DNA from: Gnetum montanum
Taxonomy: Eukaryota; Streptophyta; Gnetopsida; Gnetales; Gnetaceae
Reading direction: 5' to 3'
Length of the DNA stretch: 59,981 nt
NCBI GenBank assembly: GCA_015680685.1
Contig: MNCI01006078.1
Span: 647 to 60,627, forward strand
The notes beneath the pieces were generated by a model. That model was not told the DNA's origin. It saw nothing but the letters and a program-made list of their open reading frames with translations, and made no database searches. This document shows positions 23,080 through 35,246 of the stretch, one piece after another (the first letter of the stretch is position 1; every line of letters starts with the position of its first letter). The translations under genes were made by a program, and so were the position numbers.

Positions 23080-23975
23080 TGATGAGTGGCTAGGTATTCC
23101 AACACTCTACCATACAAGTCATGAGCATTCATGTGTGACTAGATCATAATCCGTGGATGAACAATGTAAGTATGTTAGTGGTTGATAATTGATTCATGAT
23201 CATTGTTTTCTCACCTTGAGCTAGTGAGGTGTGACTAGTATGGTTTAGCTCTTAGTGAGGTATATGATATGTTGATGTTGTGGGCTCAAATTGCTTCTAA
23301 GTGTATTCATAATGAAAGGATGAGAATATAATCTATGCGATGACAAAAATATAAATCTATTCTAGCCAATGGTGATGAGCATCCATTCCTAACTTATCAT
23401 ATGTATCCTAGGCTCATGTAACCATTACTGGGTTATCTACTGGGCGAACCAAGCAATAACACTATTAAGATTACCAAACGATTACATTTATATGCTCAAA
23501 ACTAGTTGCATTCATTTCACCTTACTAATGGACATGGAAAAGTAAAGTACTTGAGAAATGTAAAGGTCTAAACTAAAGTAAACATATTAAAGAAGTGAAA
23601 ATTAAACTAAGTAAATAAAATGACTAAGCAGAAAACAAAGAACTAAGTGTAATGTTGCAATGGTGGTAATTGATCTTTATTTCCATTCATGAACTATGCC
23701 TAAGTACAATCCACTTGAATAAATATTTCGTTTAATTGTTCAACAACACATTGCAGGCATTCACTTTATCACTAGGTCTAAGCTATGAAAACAAACTACA
23801 ATAGTTTCACTAAGAATAGAATGAAAGTTATTTGTTTGATGAGACCAAGTGTTGGTATTTATAAGGATGACTAGGACCCTCTACATTGCATCAGCGATGA
23901 CGTATGTAGGGCTGTGATGTCGTAGATACAATATCATAAATGCGATATCATGGCTCATTAAAAATAGGTTTTATC
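23080..23975 (-). repeat. 3' LTR of element D (~896 bp)
   Basis: It starts TGATGAGTGGCTAGGTATTCC and ends TTTTATCA, followed by the polypurine-tract complement tacccccac. The family blocks are present throughout, with GATATC near 23943. The last 20 bp differ from the usual CTCATCA end by a small insertion. Confidence 0.8.
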
Positions 23976-24172
23976 ATACCCCCACAATTGATTGGAAACT
24001 CGTCCTTGAGTTAAAACAAAAGGAGAATGGAGTTCTTTACAAAATTGGAAGGTAACTCAAACTTTGACATGACTACTTATATATACATGACTATGTGACT
24101 TTGAATGCCACATTATGGTTTGAGTGGTATTTTACAAAATTATCATGCATGACATGATGGACACATTTGACA

Positions 24173-24174
<2 letters not shown>

Positions 24175-24218
<44 letters not shown>

Positions 24219-24237
24219 NAAAATAAAAAAAAAAAAA
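24175..24237. repeat. A-homopolymer with one undetermined base
   Basis: A run of about 60 bases is nearly all A, with a single N at 24219 and one T. The length is probably unreliable in the assembly. It lies inside element D; the apparent poly-Phe minus-strand ORF across it is an artefact. Confidence 0.9.
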
Positions 24238-25025
24238 TAGTAGAGCTCGATGTAGCCTCATGTTTCTGGTGGCGGTGGCTCTTCCATTGGCTTGTTTTCT
24301 TTATTGTTGGGCTTTTGAAATTGATAACAGTTGAGTAGTGCCTGAAGCTTCTTCTTTGATCTTGGGTCATGTATAGTCCAAGTAAATTCTGCAATGTTTG
24401 ATGACATTAGTACTTCCCATGGGCATGTCAACTATGGAAACATTTTATTGGCTTTCACATATCAAGCTGCAAATTGCCTCCTTTCTTTCTTAAATGCCTT
24501 GGCCACCTTTCTTAATTCTTAGTAATCTGTCATTCATTGGGCTAGGTTTGTTGCTACATCGTTTTGGTCTTGGTAGCTAGCTTTCACTATTTCAAACTCA
24601 AATTTTTCAATATGCAATTTCTATTATGCATCCTTCTGATATGCAAACTCTTTTTCATACATGGCATATACTGCAGCTACCTATTGTTCTAGCTCATTTC
24701 TTGGTCTGCTATTGTTAACATAGCTAGATTAGCATACCGCATGTTTGATAATCCCATGTTTTGTCAAATCTTCAATCTGCAGGTTTTTATTCTTCACTTC
24801 AACCTGGTGGATATGGGCAAGACTATCCAAAATCAACTACCAATCAGGCATCTATGCAGTGATTGAACTAATTTTGGCTTTAGCCATTTGGGTTTCCTTT
24901 TCATTAATTTACTTATACATGACCACCTAGTCTCTAAAGTGTTCCTTGAGTCTTTTATGTTTTTTGGTCTTAGTTTTCCATTTGTTGATTTCAATTGCTA
25001 ATTTCTATGAATAGTGTGGACTTCT

Positions 25026-27030
25026 TTAATTGATAGGGTTTGATTTTCTTTGGCCAATTTGCTCTTGTTTTGGTTGACTTTGATAAACTGTTTTCTCAAC
25101 TGATGGATACTTTCTTTGAGAACATTTTTTTTGCTTCTTAATATTTATCAAACTTGTGTTTTTAACAATAATTCTCTTGTTTTCTTCTTCTAGGGTAGTT
25201 ATGGCTTTGGCATGTGCATAAGTTTGGGCTTTTGCCACAAATGCATTCCATATTACTTTCTCTTTGTCCATCTCTACTTCAATATTCCTGGCTATGAGCT
25301 GCATTACTTGCTCAATTCTTAATTCATCCAGCTGGTCTAGTGTCATAGATTGTGCAAGATCTCTTCTTTCTACTTTCAAGGTTGCTAATTTATCTTGCAA
25401 TGTATACACTTCATTTTTTGCATGTTTAGCTTTGGTCTTGGCCATTACCAGCTTATCTTTTGTGGAGATTAGATCCAACTGAACTGTAGTAATATCACTA
25501 GAGATATCAAAGACGTTTTGCATTACTTGACATGTCTATAATAGTTCATCCAAAATATCTTCATGCTCTGTTGGGGTCATGGATGTTTTAGCTAACATCT
25601 CTACATCTCTGGTTCCAGTAATATTTGCCAATGATACAATGGAAACATTAAATGATTCTTTGATATGATTTGTGATTACTTTTCTTGCTCCTACTGCATC
25701 TTGGTGTTGCATCATCATAATTGTGGCTCCTTCTTTAGTTTATAGCATAACTTGGAAATATGTAGCGTTCCCTAAAATCTGCTATGCTCAATCATCATCC
25801 TCTCCTACTTGTAAAGATACTTGACCACTAGTGGGTCTTATTGATATTATAGGTCTTATGAAGTTATCTCTCACTTTGTACAACATGGAACCTTCCCTTA
25901 TTCCCCAACTAATGGTTTTTGCAATTTGCTATAAGTGGCTCATAGAACGCATGTAGTCCTATTGATTTGGTGGAGCACTCTATTTAGGTCTATCACCAAT
26001 AGGCATTAATCCACTAGGTTCTACTTGTTCTTGCTCTATTGCTGGAATATTACCCATGGGTGTTAAACCTATTGCTTCCTTAGTGCTTGTTGGCTTTTTC
26101 AATTGATCTTTCTTTGGTGGCACTAGCTTGGACATCTCAACATATGATGCATTTTAGGCTTTTTGTAAGGCATCATTTGTGTATTCCAGAATCCTAGCTT
26201 GCTTGCACAATCTTCTGATGAGGCAAGGGAATGGCAGTGTGAGTTTTCCTACTTTCTTTTCTTCAAACCTTCTCTGAATTTCTAAAAAGAACAAATGAGC
26301 TATGTTGGCATTGAATTTTCTCATGAGAATGACACTTCCCCTGGTAGCATTGGTGGAGATTTTGTTGAACCTTTTGGTGGAAAAAACATGATAGGTTCCA
26401 ATTTTGAAATATATTTTATCCTCAATAGTTAATTTACTATATTATTTATCTTCTTTTCTATAAGCTCTTTGTAGCCACAACTTCTTTGCATTAGTTTTAG
26501 ATTTGGTAGAGATCTATGCTATGTTTGCTATGACATTTAGGATATTAAGTGCCTTGGCAATGACTTCAACTAAATAAGGCACCAAGACTCCTTCAATTTT
26601 TATTGTAGCATCATCTTGCTTGTTCTTCCAAAACTAGTAGACTTCTCATAAGTACCATTCATCATTACATGATAGAGTTAGCCATAAAGGATAGGCTTGG
26701 AGTTAGGTTTGGATGATCTTAGGAGAAAACTTCATGAATGGTCCAAAATTTAGTTCTACAATTACTGTGGACATGATTGATTTTTCTTGGATTACCTTAA
26801 GACACTCTATTGATAGTGTGAGATGCTATCCTTGCTATGGAGTTGGTGGTGCTTTAGCCTTAGCCTGCGTAGATTGTTCTATGATAGGTGTTGTTGGTAA
26901 ATGCTAAAGAATTTGGCTTCCTACTCCACTTGTGGAGTTTGTTCTCTAGCTTGTCCTCTACCTTGACCTCTTGGTCTTATATTTCTATCTGTGAAGGTTC
27001 TTCTACTATAGGTCTTTTGGGAGTCATCTG
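25026..27030 (-). pseudogene. Element D accessory ORF: plant-transposon-protein-like plus coiled coil, decayed
   Basis: Reading leftwards from a possible start near 27030 (MTPKRPIVEEPSQ), the frame is broken by stops and shifts, but recognisable stretches remain. At about 26530-26150 there is GTYHVFSTKRFNK, RKFNANIAHLFF and KLTLPFPCLIRRLCKQA. The pattern of small residues followed by LPFP-LI-LC resembles the 'putative plant transposon protein' domain. From 25718 to 25536 a 60-residue piece continues, and from 25523 to 25026 a 165-residue open piece is a charged heptad-rich coiled coil (KDKLVMAKTKAKHAKNEV, TLEEENKRI). I see no RT, integrase or protease motif. The domain name rests on pattern recognition alone. 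Confidence 0.45.
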
Positions 27031-27368
27031 CAATCATCAAAGATTCATTTGAGCATATCCAAGGATTTTAAATAAGGATTCTAATAGTTCATAATCCTTT
27101 CCCAATTCTAGAAATTGATCACAAGTTTATCCTTATTATCTTTTTGGCTCTTATTATTATTGTAGAGTTGGAAAAATATAAAAAAGAAACCCTTAATTAT
27201 TGTATCTTTGATTGTTATGACCTCTCACAAGTATTATTTTCTTCCTTCTTGTGTGTTTGGATGGATAGTTAGGAGTGTTATGTTTTATTGGTTTTTATTC
27301 TTTGGTTGATCAAGATTTTAGTTAATAGTTCTTATTCTTACCTTTACTATACTCTTTCAGGTGTTAGA

Positions 27369-27440
27369 AAAATTTGGCCCAATTTGACTCTTATACACAC
27401 AATACTCTCCCCCATGACTAAGTTGGTCACTCCATGATTA
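27369..27440 (-). mobile_element. Internal segment shared with elements A and C
   Basis: 'gttagaaaaatttggccc...cccccatgactaag' here corresponds to about 46978-47030 in A and 58580-58630 in C. It shows that the region up to about 27430 belongs to the same element family as the LTR at 23080. No 5' LTR for it is visible further right. Confidence 0.5.
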
Positions 27441-28990
27441 AGAGGGTTTACAAATCATGTAAAGCGAAGCTACGGTGACAGAGCTATGAAGCTTAGAAGT
27501 TCGGTTGTCATGGGCTTAGAAAAATAGCATGAACTCCCTTTGCTATAAATGAGAAGAATGAAAAATGTTCTAACTACATCATACCATCCTTATTCAAAAA
27601 TGCATACCATATTCAGGGATGCTCTTTCCATAATTATGAGAAATGCATATCTCCTGAAATTGAACCCTATGGTATACTTATAATTACAAATCGACCTTTT
27701 AGTTATCCTAGATTTGACAAATTAATAATACCTAATATGATTGTAGAAAATTAGAATCAACATAAAACCTTCAAAGACCCTCATTAGTACATCATTAAAC
27801 CCATATTATCCTAATAAGCAAGGCCCAATCTATAGGAATGATAAGTAATATAATCCTAACTTGATACTTTGTTATCAACACTATTGCTTACTTGACTGTA
27901 GAGCCACTATAGCCATATGCCCACCACCACCTGCCTAATTGTATAACCACTACTATGGTCATGTGCCCCTAGTTGCTATTGCAAATCAAATTCTTCTATG
28001 CTTTGCACCTCTTGCATCATCTAGAACCTCTTTGCTCTTCACTAATGTTTGCATGTTAAATGATAAATAATCCTTAGGATTCCTAAGATAGGTTATTATA
28101 GGTATGATGTCTTACTTCTCAACTAGGATAAGACTTTCATAATTGACCTAAGATTTACTATTACAAGTATGAGAATTTGCTATAAGATCAACATGCCACC
28201 TCACCTCATCTCATTCAACATTAACACATGACATAATTATCATTAAAGATATCCAAACATAAGTCATTATTAGTCAATCAAAAATATGAAAAGATCATTC
28301 ATGTAATAATAATAAGTCATGCCAAGTCATACCACATGTCATATTATCCTAATATAATCCATTCATTGGTCTATGATATTTAAGTACAGAACCTCAATGA
28401 TTATTGCACATAAGTTTCAATAATAAAACATCTAATCTAAAGTAATCAAAATAATTAAAACTAAAAAAGGTATTAAAAATGAAAAACAAAATTAATGATA
28501 CATGTCATACAAGCCCCATATCCCTCGCTAACCATAGCTACCACTACTAACAAAGGGGTGTCAATAAGATACTATTTTGACAAAGGGATGTTAACAAGGT
28601 ACAATCCTTAAGTTCAAGTTACAATGAATGATTCACTAAGTTTGCTTACTCAAGGCAACTTATAAGCATCAAGAGTAGAACACATACATAAAATAATACA
28701 AACACATATGTCACAATTTATTTTTCATGATTAGCTCATCAAGCCATACCATTATATTTATTGAAAGTCATTTGACTTTCCTTACTCATTTAGAAAATAA
28801 TACCCATCATATTGTTTCATTATGATTGATGAGTCATCTAGTGGTATTTTGTACATTGATTATAAGTCTTGAATTTAAGAAGCATTTCATGTGACCTATG
28901 TTTATAGTCTACCATGTTTGGTAGAAGTTCTTTCTCTTCTAAGATGCACCCTTATTCCTTGGATCACACCAACATTATATGCATAATTCC
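27441..28990. other. AT-rich intergenic DNA, nothing recognised
   Basis: There is no open frame longer than random expectation and no repeat boundary that I can place. The sequence is rich in 'cata' and 'atta' strings and is probably an old transposon remnant. Confidence 0.4.
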
Positions 28991-29280
28991 AATCTCATTA
29001 GGATAATTTCAAATTTATTCAGACATTATAGGACCCTTTTGGCATGCTTCCTTGGGTTTTGGTTTATACTTGGGATCAAAAGGGTAAAATGTGATTTAGA
29101 GGAGAGGGTGGGCTAACGTAAGCAAATCTCTTATATTAGCACAGGGGAGCTAATACATCATCCTAGTAAGCCCAATTTGCCTAACTTTTTTTCACATGAA
29201 TCTAAGATTAGTGGGTTGCATTGATGAGCCTCTATTGATGCCTAGATAATAACAAATCCCTTTCAATTTTATGCAAAAAC

Positions 29281-29288
29281 TATAAATA
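29281..29288 (+). promoter_or_regulatory. TATA box of a + strand LTR (element G)
   Basis: TATAAATA lies about 800 bp before the primer site at 30084, where a 5' LTR promoter would be expected. The left end of that LTR could not be fixed, so the LTR is not given as a separate feature. Confidence 0.35.
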
Positions 29289-30083
29289 CCTAGGATGAGC
29301 TCTCATAGAGAACAACTTAGTTTTAAACATTTTCATTTAGCTTTTCATGACTAGTTTTGTGTGAAGAAATCTTCCTCCATTTGGTAAGATAATTTCCTTC
29401 CTTGTTTTGTGTGTCTTTTGAGTTGTCTCTTTCACAAGTGCAACTAGACTTTGTTAAAGTTCTATCATGCTTACATAGCCTAGAACTATTTGGTTGATGT
29501 GGAGTCTAGTGTTTTTGTGATGAATAAAGCTTATGATTTTCCTCATTCTACCATTAATGATTGAAACACTAAAACACTAAAATGAATAAAACATGAAAAA
29601 TAATAAAAATTTTATTTAATTCTCATTTTCTTAAGTTGCGAAAATTAATCCTTACCCAAGAAGTTCATGATTATATGACATGGTGTTGGGTCATTGAGAT
29701 TGTGACTACGAGACATTTTTATTGCATTTCATGTGTGGTTTTACACCTATTCTCAAGATTGATTGTAACATAAGCTTTATGCCTCTTCCTAAGAGGGATT
29801 GCAATGCATGTGTGTTTATTATTATTTTTCTTCTTTATAATTCTAAAATCCATAAAAATTATAAAACATAAAATTATAAATATTTTTTCTTTATCTCTCA
29901 CTCTAGCAACATGGGTTTTAATTATATTAAATCTCTTCTAATATCTTTTATATTTTTGAAACTTAATGATATACATGAGTGTTCTTGGTAATAAATTCAA
30001 CATCATCCTTAAAGCTTATGACGAGAGAACACTATGATTTTTATGATAATTCCATTAGTCCTAAATCAATGGGACCCCTATCA

Positions 30084-30103
30084 TTAGCATTGTTTCCAGG
30101 AAG
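30084..30103 (+). other. Degenerate primer binding site of element G
   Basis: 'ttagcattgtttccaggaag' has the shape of the TTGGCGCCGTTGCCGGGGA primer sites with several C-to-T/G-to-A type changes, and it directly follows a CA dinucleotide ('cctatca') that would end the 5' LTR. It implies a + strand Ty3/gypsy-like element. Confidence 0.45.
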
Positions 30104-30390
30104 GACGTTGGTGATTTATTTGAAAATACTTGTACACTCTTGATTTTACCTTGTATTCAAATTAAATATATTTTTCTTAGTTCTATGTGTAGGTTGTGAA
30201 CATGAATGAGATGATAAATAGTGATAAGATCTTATCAAAGACCTCTGTAAGTGCATGAAAGAGAAGAAGAGCTTTTGTTATCTTTGAATATTTGAAGGAT
30301 GTGACCCTTCCACCAAGTTTGCTAGCTTATCTCTAAGATAAGTAGGGAAGGTGGAGAGACTCTCATGGATGATTCTCTATGGATCTAATC

Positions 30391-31863
30391 ATGGCTACAC
30401 TAGATGATATTAAAGATGCCATACTTAACATGGAACTAGAGGATGAACATGCAGCGTAAAAAGCTCATGAACCTGTGTATGATGAATATGAACCTTTATA
30501 CATGCAGGATCTTCAAGATCAAATGGTGGAAGAAGAGGCCAGCCATAGCTTTTCATTTGATCATTTAGATGGAGAGAAGAAAGCTAGAGTAGATAAGAAG
30601 AGCAAAGGGTCACTCTACCATGAAGACCCATGGTTAGGAACTATCAATTGAGGTGTATCGTGAACTCAAAATGATTACCTTCTTCCTAGGTTTCATCACA
30701 CACATTTGTCTAGACTTTTCAATGATGGTGATGATTCCCCTTTATTTGATTGGAGTGATTATCATGAATTCCAAGGAAGCATGTTCATGATAGTAGAATA
30801 AAATAAATTAACATGGCCAATGTATCAACATATAGAGGGAATATTAGTTATGATCCCTAGCTTTATATGTAAGCCTTTGAAAATGCTTACTATCTCGAGT
30901 GGATCATGAGTAATTGGAATAAACTATAATTGTTTCCTACACCTTTATTGAGCATGCAGAAAATTGGTACAAATCTTTGCCTTTCAGATCAATTTTAGGA
31001 TGGGGTAGATATGGTCAAAATATTCTATCCAAAATTTAATAGTTATGTCTAAATTTCAAACATCGAAAGGGAGATTTTAGATAAAGGTAAGGAGCTCATG
31101 AACCTCTTGACATTACCATGAAGAGATAAATGAAAACTTCTCATCACTATCTGAACCATGATTTTAGCAAGAGAGAGCAATTGATGCACATTGTAGAATG
31201 GATAAGGAACAAAACAAAAGAGCATGTAGACATGTATGTAATGTGCCAGTTAGCAAAAATTTCATGGCCCAAGTCAAAGCACTCTTGGATACCATCACTA
31301 GCATGGAAGGTAAGTGGTGAAAGTGATAGTTAATTGAGGAGTATAATCGTGACCCAATGCACAAAAAGGAGTTTAAAGACATTGAAGGTATTATTAAACC
31401 TTTCACTACAGTCAAGGCCCTAGTGAAAGATCAAATTAAAATGAAAAAGTCCTTGATAGACTTGGTCCACTAAGTGGACTAGGTTTGGAACATAATGGAT
31501 TAAAAGATGATCACTACTCTCAAGAACATTAAGGGTAAGGTGGTTAAGGTTATAAACAAAGTAATGACATCACGTGAACATTGAATGTGGTATGAGGGTA
31601 AGGATAAGAGAAATAATTTTTATTCTAAGAGCATTCAAGAAGATATGAATAAGGCTTTCTCATCCTCTGATGATAAGAATCCTTTAGAATACTGCATAGA
31701 ATCACAAGATTCATGGTGCTGCCCAATCATGGCTTACATGATTAGTGAGATGGTATGGTTAGGAATGCCTTTGAACCTCAAATTTATCAAAATAAAATTA
31801 AGGAGGATCCCATACCATGTGTATTTATACTATCCTAGTGATGCTTATCCACAATCCATGTAA
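30391..31863 (+). pseudogene. Decayed Ty3/gypsy-type gag of element G
   Basis: An ATG at 30391 opens MATLDDIKDAILNMELEDE, soon stopped. Further on come SRLFNDGDDSPLFDW (about 30700-30760) and, at about 30955-31015, EHAENWYKSLPFRSILGWGR. That last segment fits the retrotransposon gag signature (WY..LP..SI..W). Later pieces are at 31130-31333 and 31585-31863 (a 92-residue open piece with KDKRNNFYSKSIQED). Stops and frameshifts are scattered throughout. The position 300 bp after the primer site fits gag. Confidence 0.55.
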
Positions 31864-32222
31864 TAGTACCGATAGTGATAAGCTCCAAATCTTTGTAGTG
31901 GTGCTATGTGGAATCTTCTAACTCTAATGTAACAACAAACCATGCTTTCTAATAATTCCAATTTTTATGGTGGATAGTAGCTACTAATAAAACCCCATCT
32001 ACGATACCTCAATTTTACTTGCCTATTTCAAGAAATCTTGCTAATCATATTTTCGAACAATAATAGTAGTAGCTTCTACTCCCTAGTCCTATGTAAGGTG
32101 GGATACCTAGTTAGCCATAACCAAGGAAAGTTGAATCATGTAATATTTTCTACTATAATGATCATGCTTCTGTCCATGCATCTAGGAAATATTATCAATT
32201 TCCTATTAATTTGTTTACAGAG

Positions 32223-33092
32223 TGATGAGCAGTGAGGTACCCCTACGCTCAACCATACAAATATGAGTGTGTACGCACGATCTAGTCAAACTTCGTAGAC
32301 AAACTAGTTGTGGCACCTAGATAGTTATACGTTGATCGTAGTTCGCTATCTTTCCACTTGGACTAGTATTTGCTTTCTCACATATGGTTTAGTCTAGAGT
32401 GAGGTGTATGATGTGGTTTCTAATACTATGCTACTCCTAGAGATAGAAAAAAATAATTCTAATTAAGCTAATAACACAATGGAAAATAAAATCTAAACTA
32501 GCCTAAGTGCGATGAACATCCTTCCTTAATCATCCGTACACATCTTGAACTTTGTGTACTACTTCTGGGATTACCAAGCGCAGATTACTTGAAGCACTAC
32601 TAGGTATGCTTCTGGGTTACCAAGTAGTTACACTTAAATGTTCATGATTAAGACGTACTCATTCCGCATTAATAATAGGAATAGTAAATAATGATAAAAG
32701 AAATATTAACTAAGAAAATAACAATAAATAATAAATAATTAAAAAAAATTAAAAGCTAAGTGAATGCTACAATGATGAAGTAATCTCGATCTTTATTGTC
32801 AATCAAGTGCATGTCCAAGTATGTCACACTTGAACAAAGGTTCCGTACAACTACAAGCATCACACTATGGGCATGCACTTGGAAAAGGAATTGAAAATTG
32901 ACTAAAAAATGACAAAAAGGCTCTACCCTAAGACTTACCAACCAAAGACTCCTCCCCATGCACCTGGGTGCTATATTTATAGGCCAACACAGGAATCACG
33001 ATATCGTATCCAGGTTGAGATATCAGGTACCTGATATCTTGTACTCAATATCACATACCCAATATTGGGGCTTGGCAAACTGCGATTCATGA
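32223..33092 (-). repeat. Solo LTR inserted in element G
   Basis: It starts TGATGAGCAGTGAGGTACCC and ends near 'gcgattcatga', with the minus-strand TATA (tatttatag) near 32975 and several GATATC motifs at 33000-33040. The flanks read cagag (32218-32222) and tagag (33093-33097), a target duplication with one change. There is no primer site on the left and no polypurine-tract complement on the right, so this is a solo LTR. Confidence 0.7.
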
Positions 33093-33097
33093 TAGAG

Positions 33098-33990
33098 GGA
33101 AGTTGAAGGTTTTGTGGTAGGAAATTCTATCACAAATGTAGACATGAGATGCATAGGAATGGATTCAAATCATCATCTTTAATTTGTGGATAGGAAAATC
33201 ATTCATGCTAGATAGAAGCTCAAATTAAGAAGATATTGATGAAATCCCTGGATTATAATCAAAGTGTAATTTCTACTTTAGGGGAAAGTTTCACAACTAT
33301 GTCTAGTAGAGGCAACAAGATGATACCTAATTGTGATGTTATTACAATCCCCATATCTATGGTGGTAACACATGTATTCAAAGAAGCATATTTCCCTGAA
33401 AAGTAATCAAATCTTAGTAGTCCCATGGTGGAAATTCAAATTGGTGAAATGGTTATTACCTAGCTCTTGTGATTCTAATTCAAGAGCTAATCTTATATTG
33501 TAGTAGTAGTATCTTGATTGGTGGCTTCCTCCTCTTGAGTTTACTAAAATTTGACTTGAGCTAGTGGACTAATCCTACACATAACCTATGGGATAATTAC
33601 ATGATGTAATGACTTTCATTATAGGTTGTTCATATCCTGATAATTTCCTGATGATCAAGTTAATGAAATGGAAGAGGATCCTCTTGTTATTGTGGGAACA
33701 ACCTAGTTAAGTACTATTGATGCTATGTTGGTCTTCCAAGGCCTCCATGTTGAAATTAGCAAAAATGATGAAATTGGAAGGATGAATTACAAGAAAATTC
33801 CTTGTGATCCTTCATGGTCCTATTTTACTATGTGTATGTGTCATTCAAGTAAGCCAAGCAGAACACTTGATGAGAAATACCTAGTATACCATAATGAATA
33901 TCTTTCACCTTTGAGCATTATTAACACTTAATTTAATACTCAAAGTTCTCCTAGGTGATAGAAACGAATTAATTGTGGGGGTGAAATTCT
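33098..33990 (+). mobile_element. Continuation of element G, ending at a polypurine tract
   Basis: Short + strand open stretches (for example near 33290-33400 with TMSSRGNKMIP, and 33725-33931) continue the decayed coding region beyond the solo LTR. At about 33974-33986 'aattgtgggggtga' has the form of a + strand polypurine tract, where a 3' LTR would begin. I could not match what follows to a 5' LTR. Confidence 0.35.
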
Positions 33991-35241
33991 TCATTTCATG
34001 TCAAAATTTTATGTTTTTGCTATTTCCATTTTTTGTATTAAATAAAGTTGATGTATTCAACTAGAATTTTTATAATTTTTAAGCATAACAATAATCAAGA
34101 ATGATATCTTTTTTTCTTTTAGATTGTTTTAACTTGTGTATATGGAAAAATCAATTAATGCACTTTATGAATGATCATGTAATAAGCCATTGGTGGAAGG
34201 GTGAATTACAAATGTGATAAGGATGCAAGAGTGTTAAATTGGAGTCTTGATTAATGGAATGTCTACACAAAAAATTCATCCATCTACTTTTCTTCTAATA
34301 ATCATTGGTAAACCAGGCTAAAATTTAGAGGGAAGCTAAAACTCACATTGTAGATATTGAAGCTAATGCTATTAGAATTGTGGGGAGGTGGTGGATCCAC
34401 ACCTTAGGGTGTGAGCTCTAGAATCCTAAAAAATTTCTTGATCATTGTTAAGCAAAGGGGATGTGATCAAGGGTTCTTATGATATTTGGATGGGTCTAAT
34501 TAGTGTAATTAAACCAAGGTGCATGTGTTACCTTGCCTAGCCACATTGATCAAAAGAGACTCATGATATTATGATCCTATGCATGCTATGTGGTGGGGGA
34601 TGAATTCTTATGTTCATGAAAGTCAAAGACTCTAGGTGGTGATCTAGCATTCTGATCATTCCCATAACTTTCATGCTTCATAATAAACCCTCTTTGTATG
34701 AAAGAAATGAAATGAAAAATGATGATGAAAAAAATAAAAAATAGAGAAAATATTAAAAAAAATATTGGTAAAATAACCATGGTTATAAGAATATGTGATG
34801 GAAAGAGTAATGTAACCTCAAGTTAATGGTCTATACAAATTGCTACTTTTATCATTCCAAATCGATCCTATAACTGTTGACATAAAAATCAAGTTAGTGG
34901 TTGAACTCATGCAATTGAAAATCTCTATCATGTTTAACCCATGGCTAAGATTAATTGACTTTCAAAAATTTCATAGTCCAAGATGATCTCATGCTCATTC
35001 CTACCGCTAGCCATGATATCCTAGAAGTCTCCTTCTTAGTGAACTTTGAAGATATTAATTGTTGCTTCAACCTGAATTCCAAATTCCTTTGTCCACTAGA
35101 TCAACATCCTCATTCTTGACCTAAGCCCTGATCACACTCAAATATGGAATTTTTTTGTTATTTAGTCATGGTTTTGTAATCTTTGTTGGGATGTGGAATT
35201 GGTTGGCACAAACAAAGGAATTGATGTGGAATTTGGGGAAC
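33991..35241. other. AT-rich DNA, nothing recognised
   Basis: No coding or repeat feature is recognised. The first part could be the 3' LTR of element G but lacks a matched partner. Confidence 0.4.
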
Positions 35242-35246
35242 CTGGT

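Noticed and set aside
24143-24394. Minus-strand ORF with a long poly-Phe run
   Set aside because: It is read from the A-homopolymer with an N; low complexity, not a protein.
33991-35241. 3' LTR of element G
   Set aside because: The position after a polypurine-like tract is suggestive, but I could not find a matching 5' LTR before 30084.
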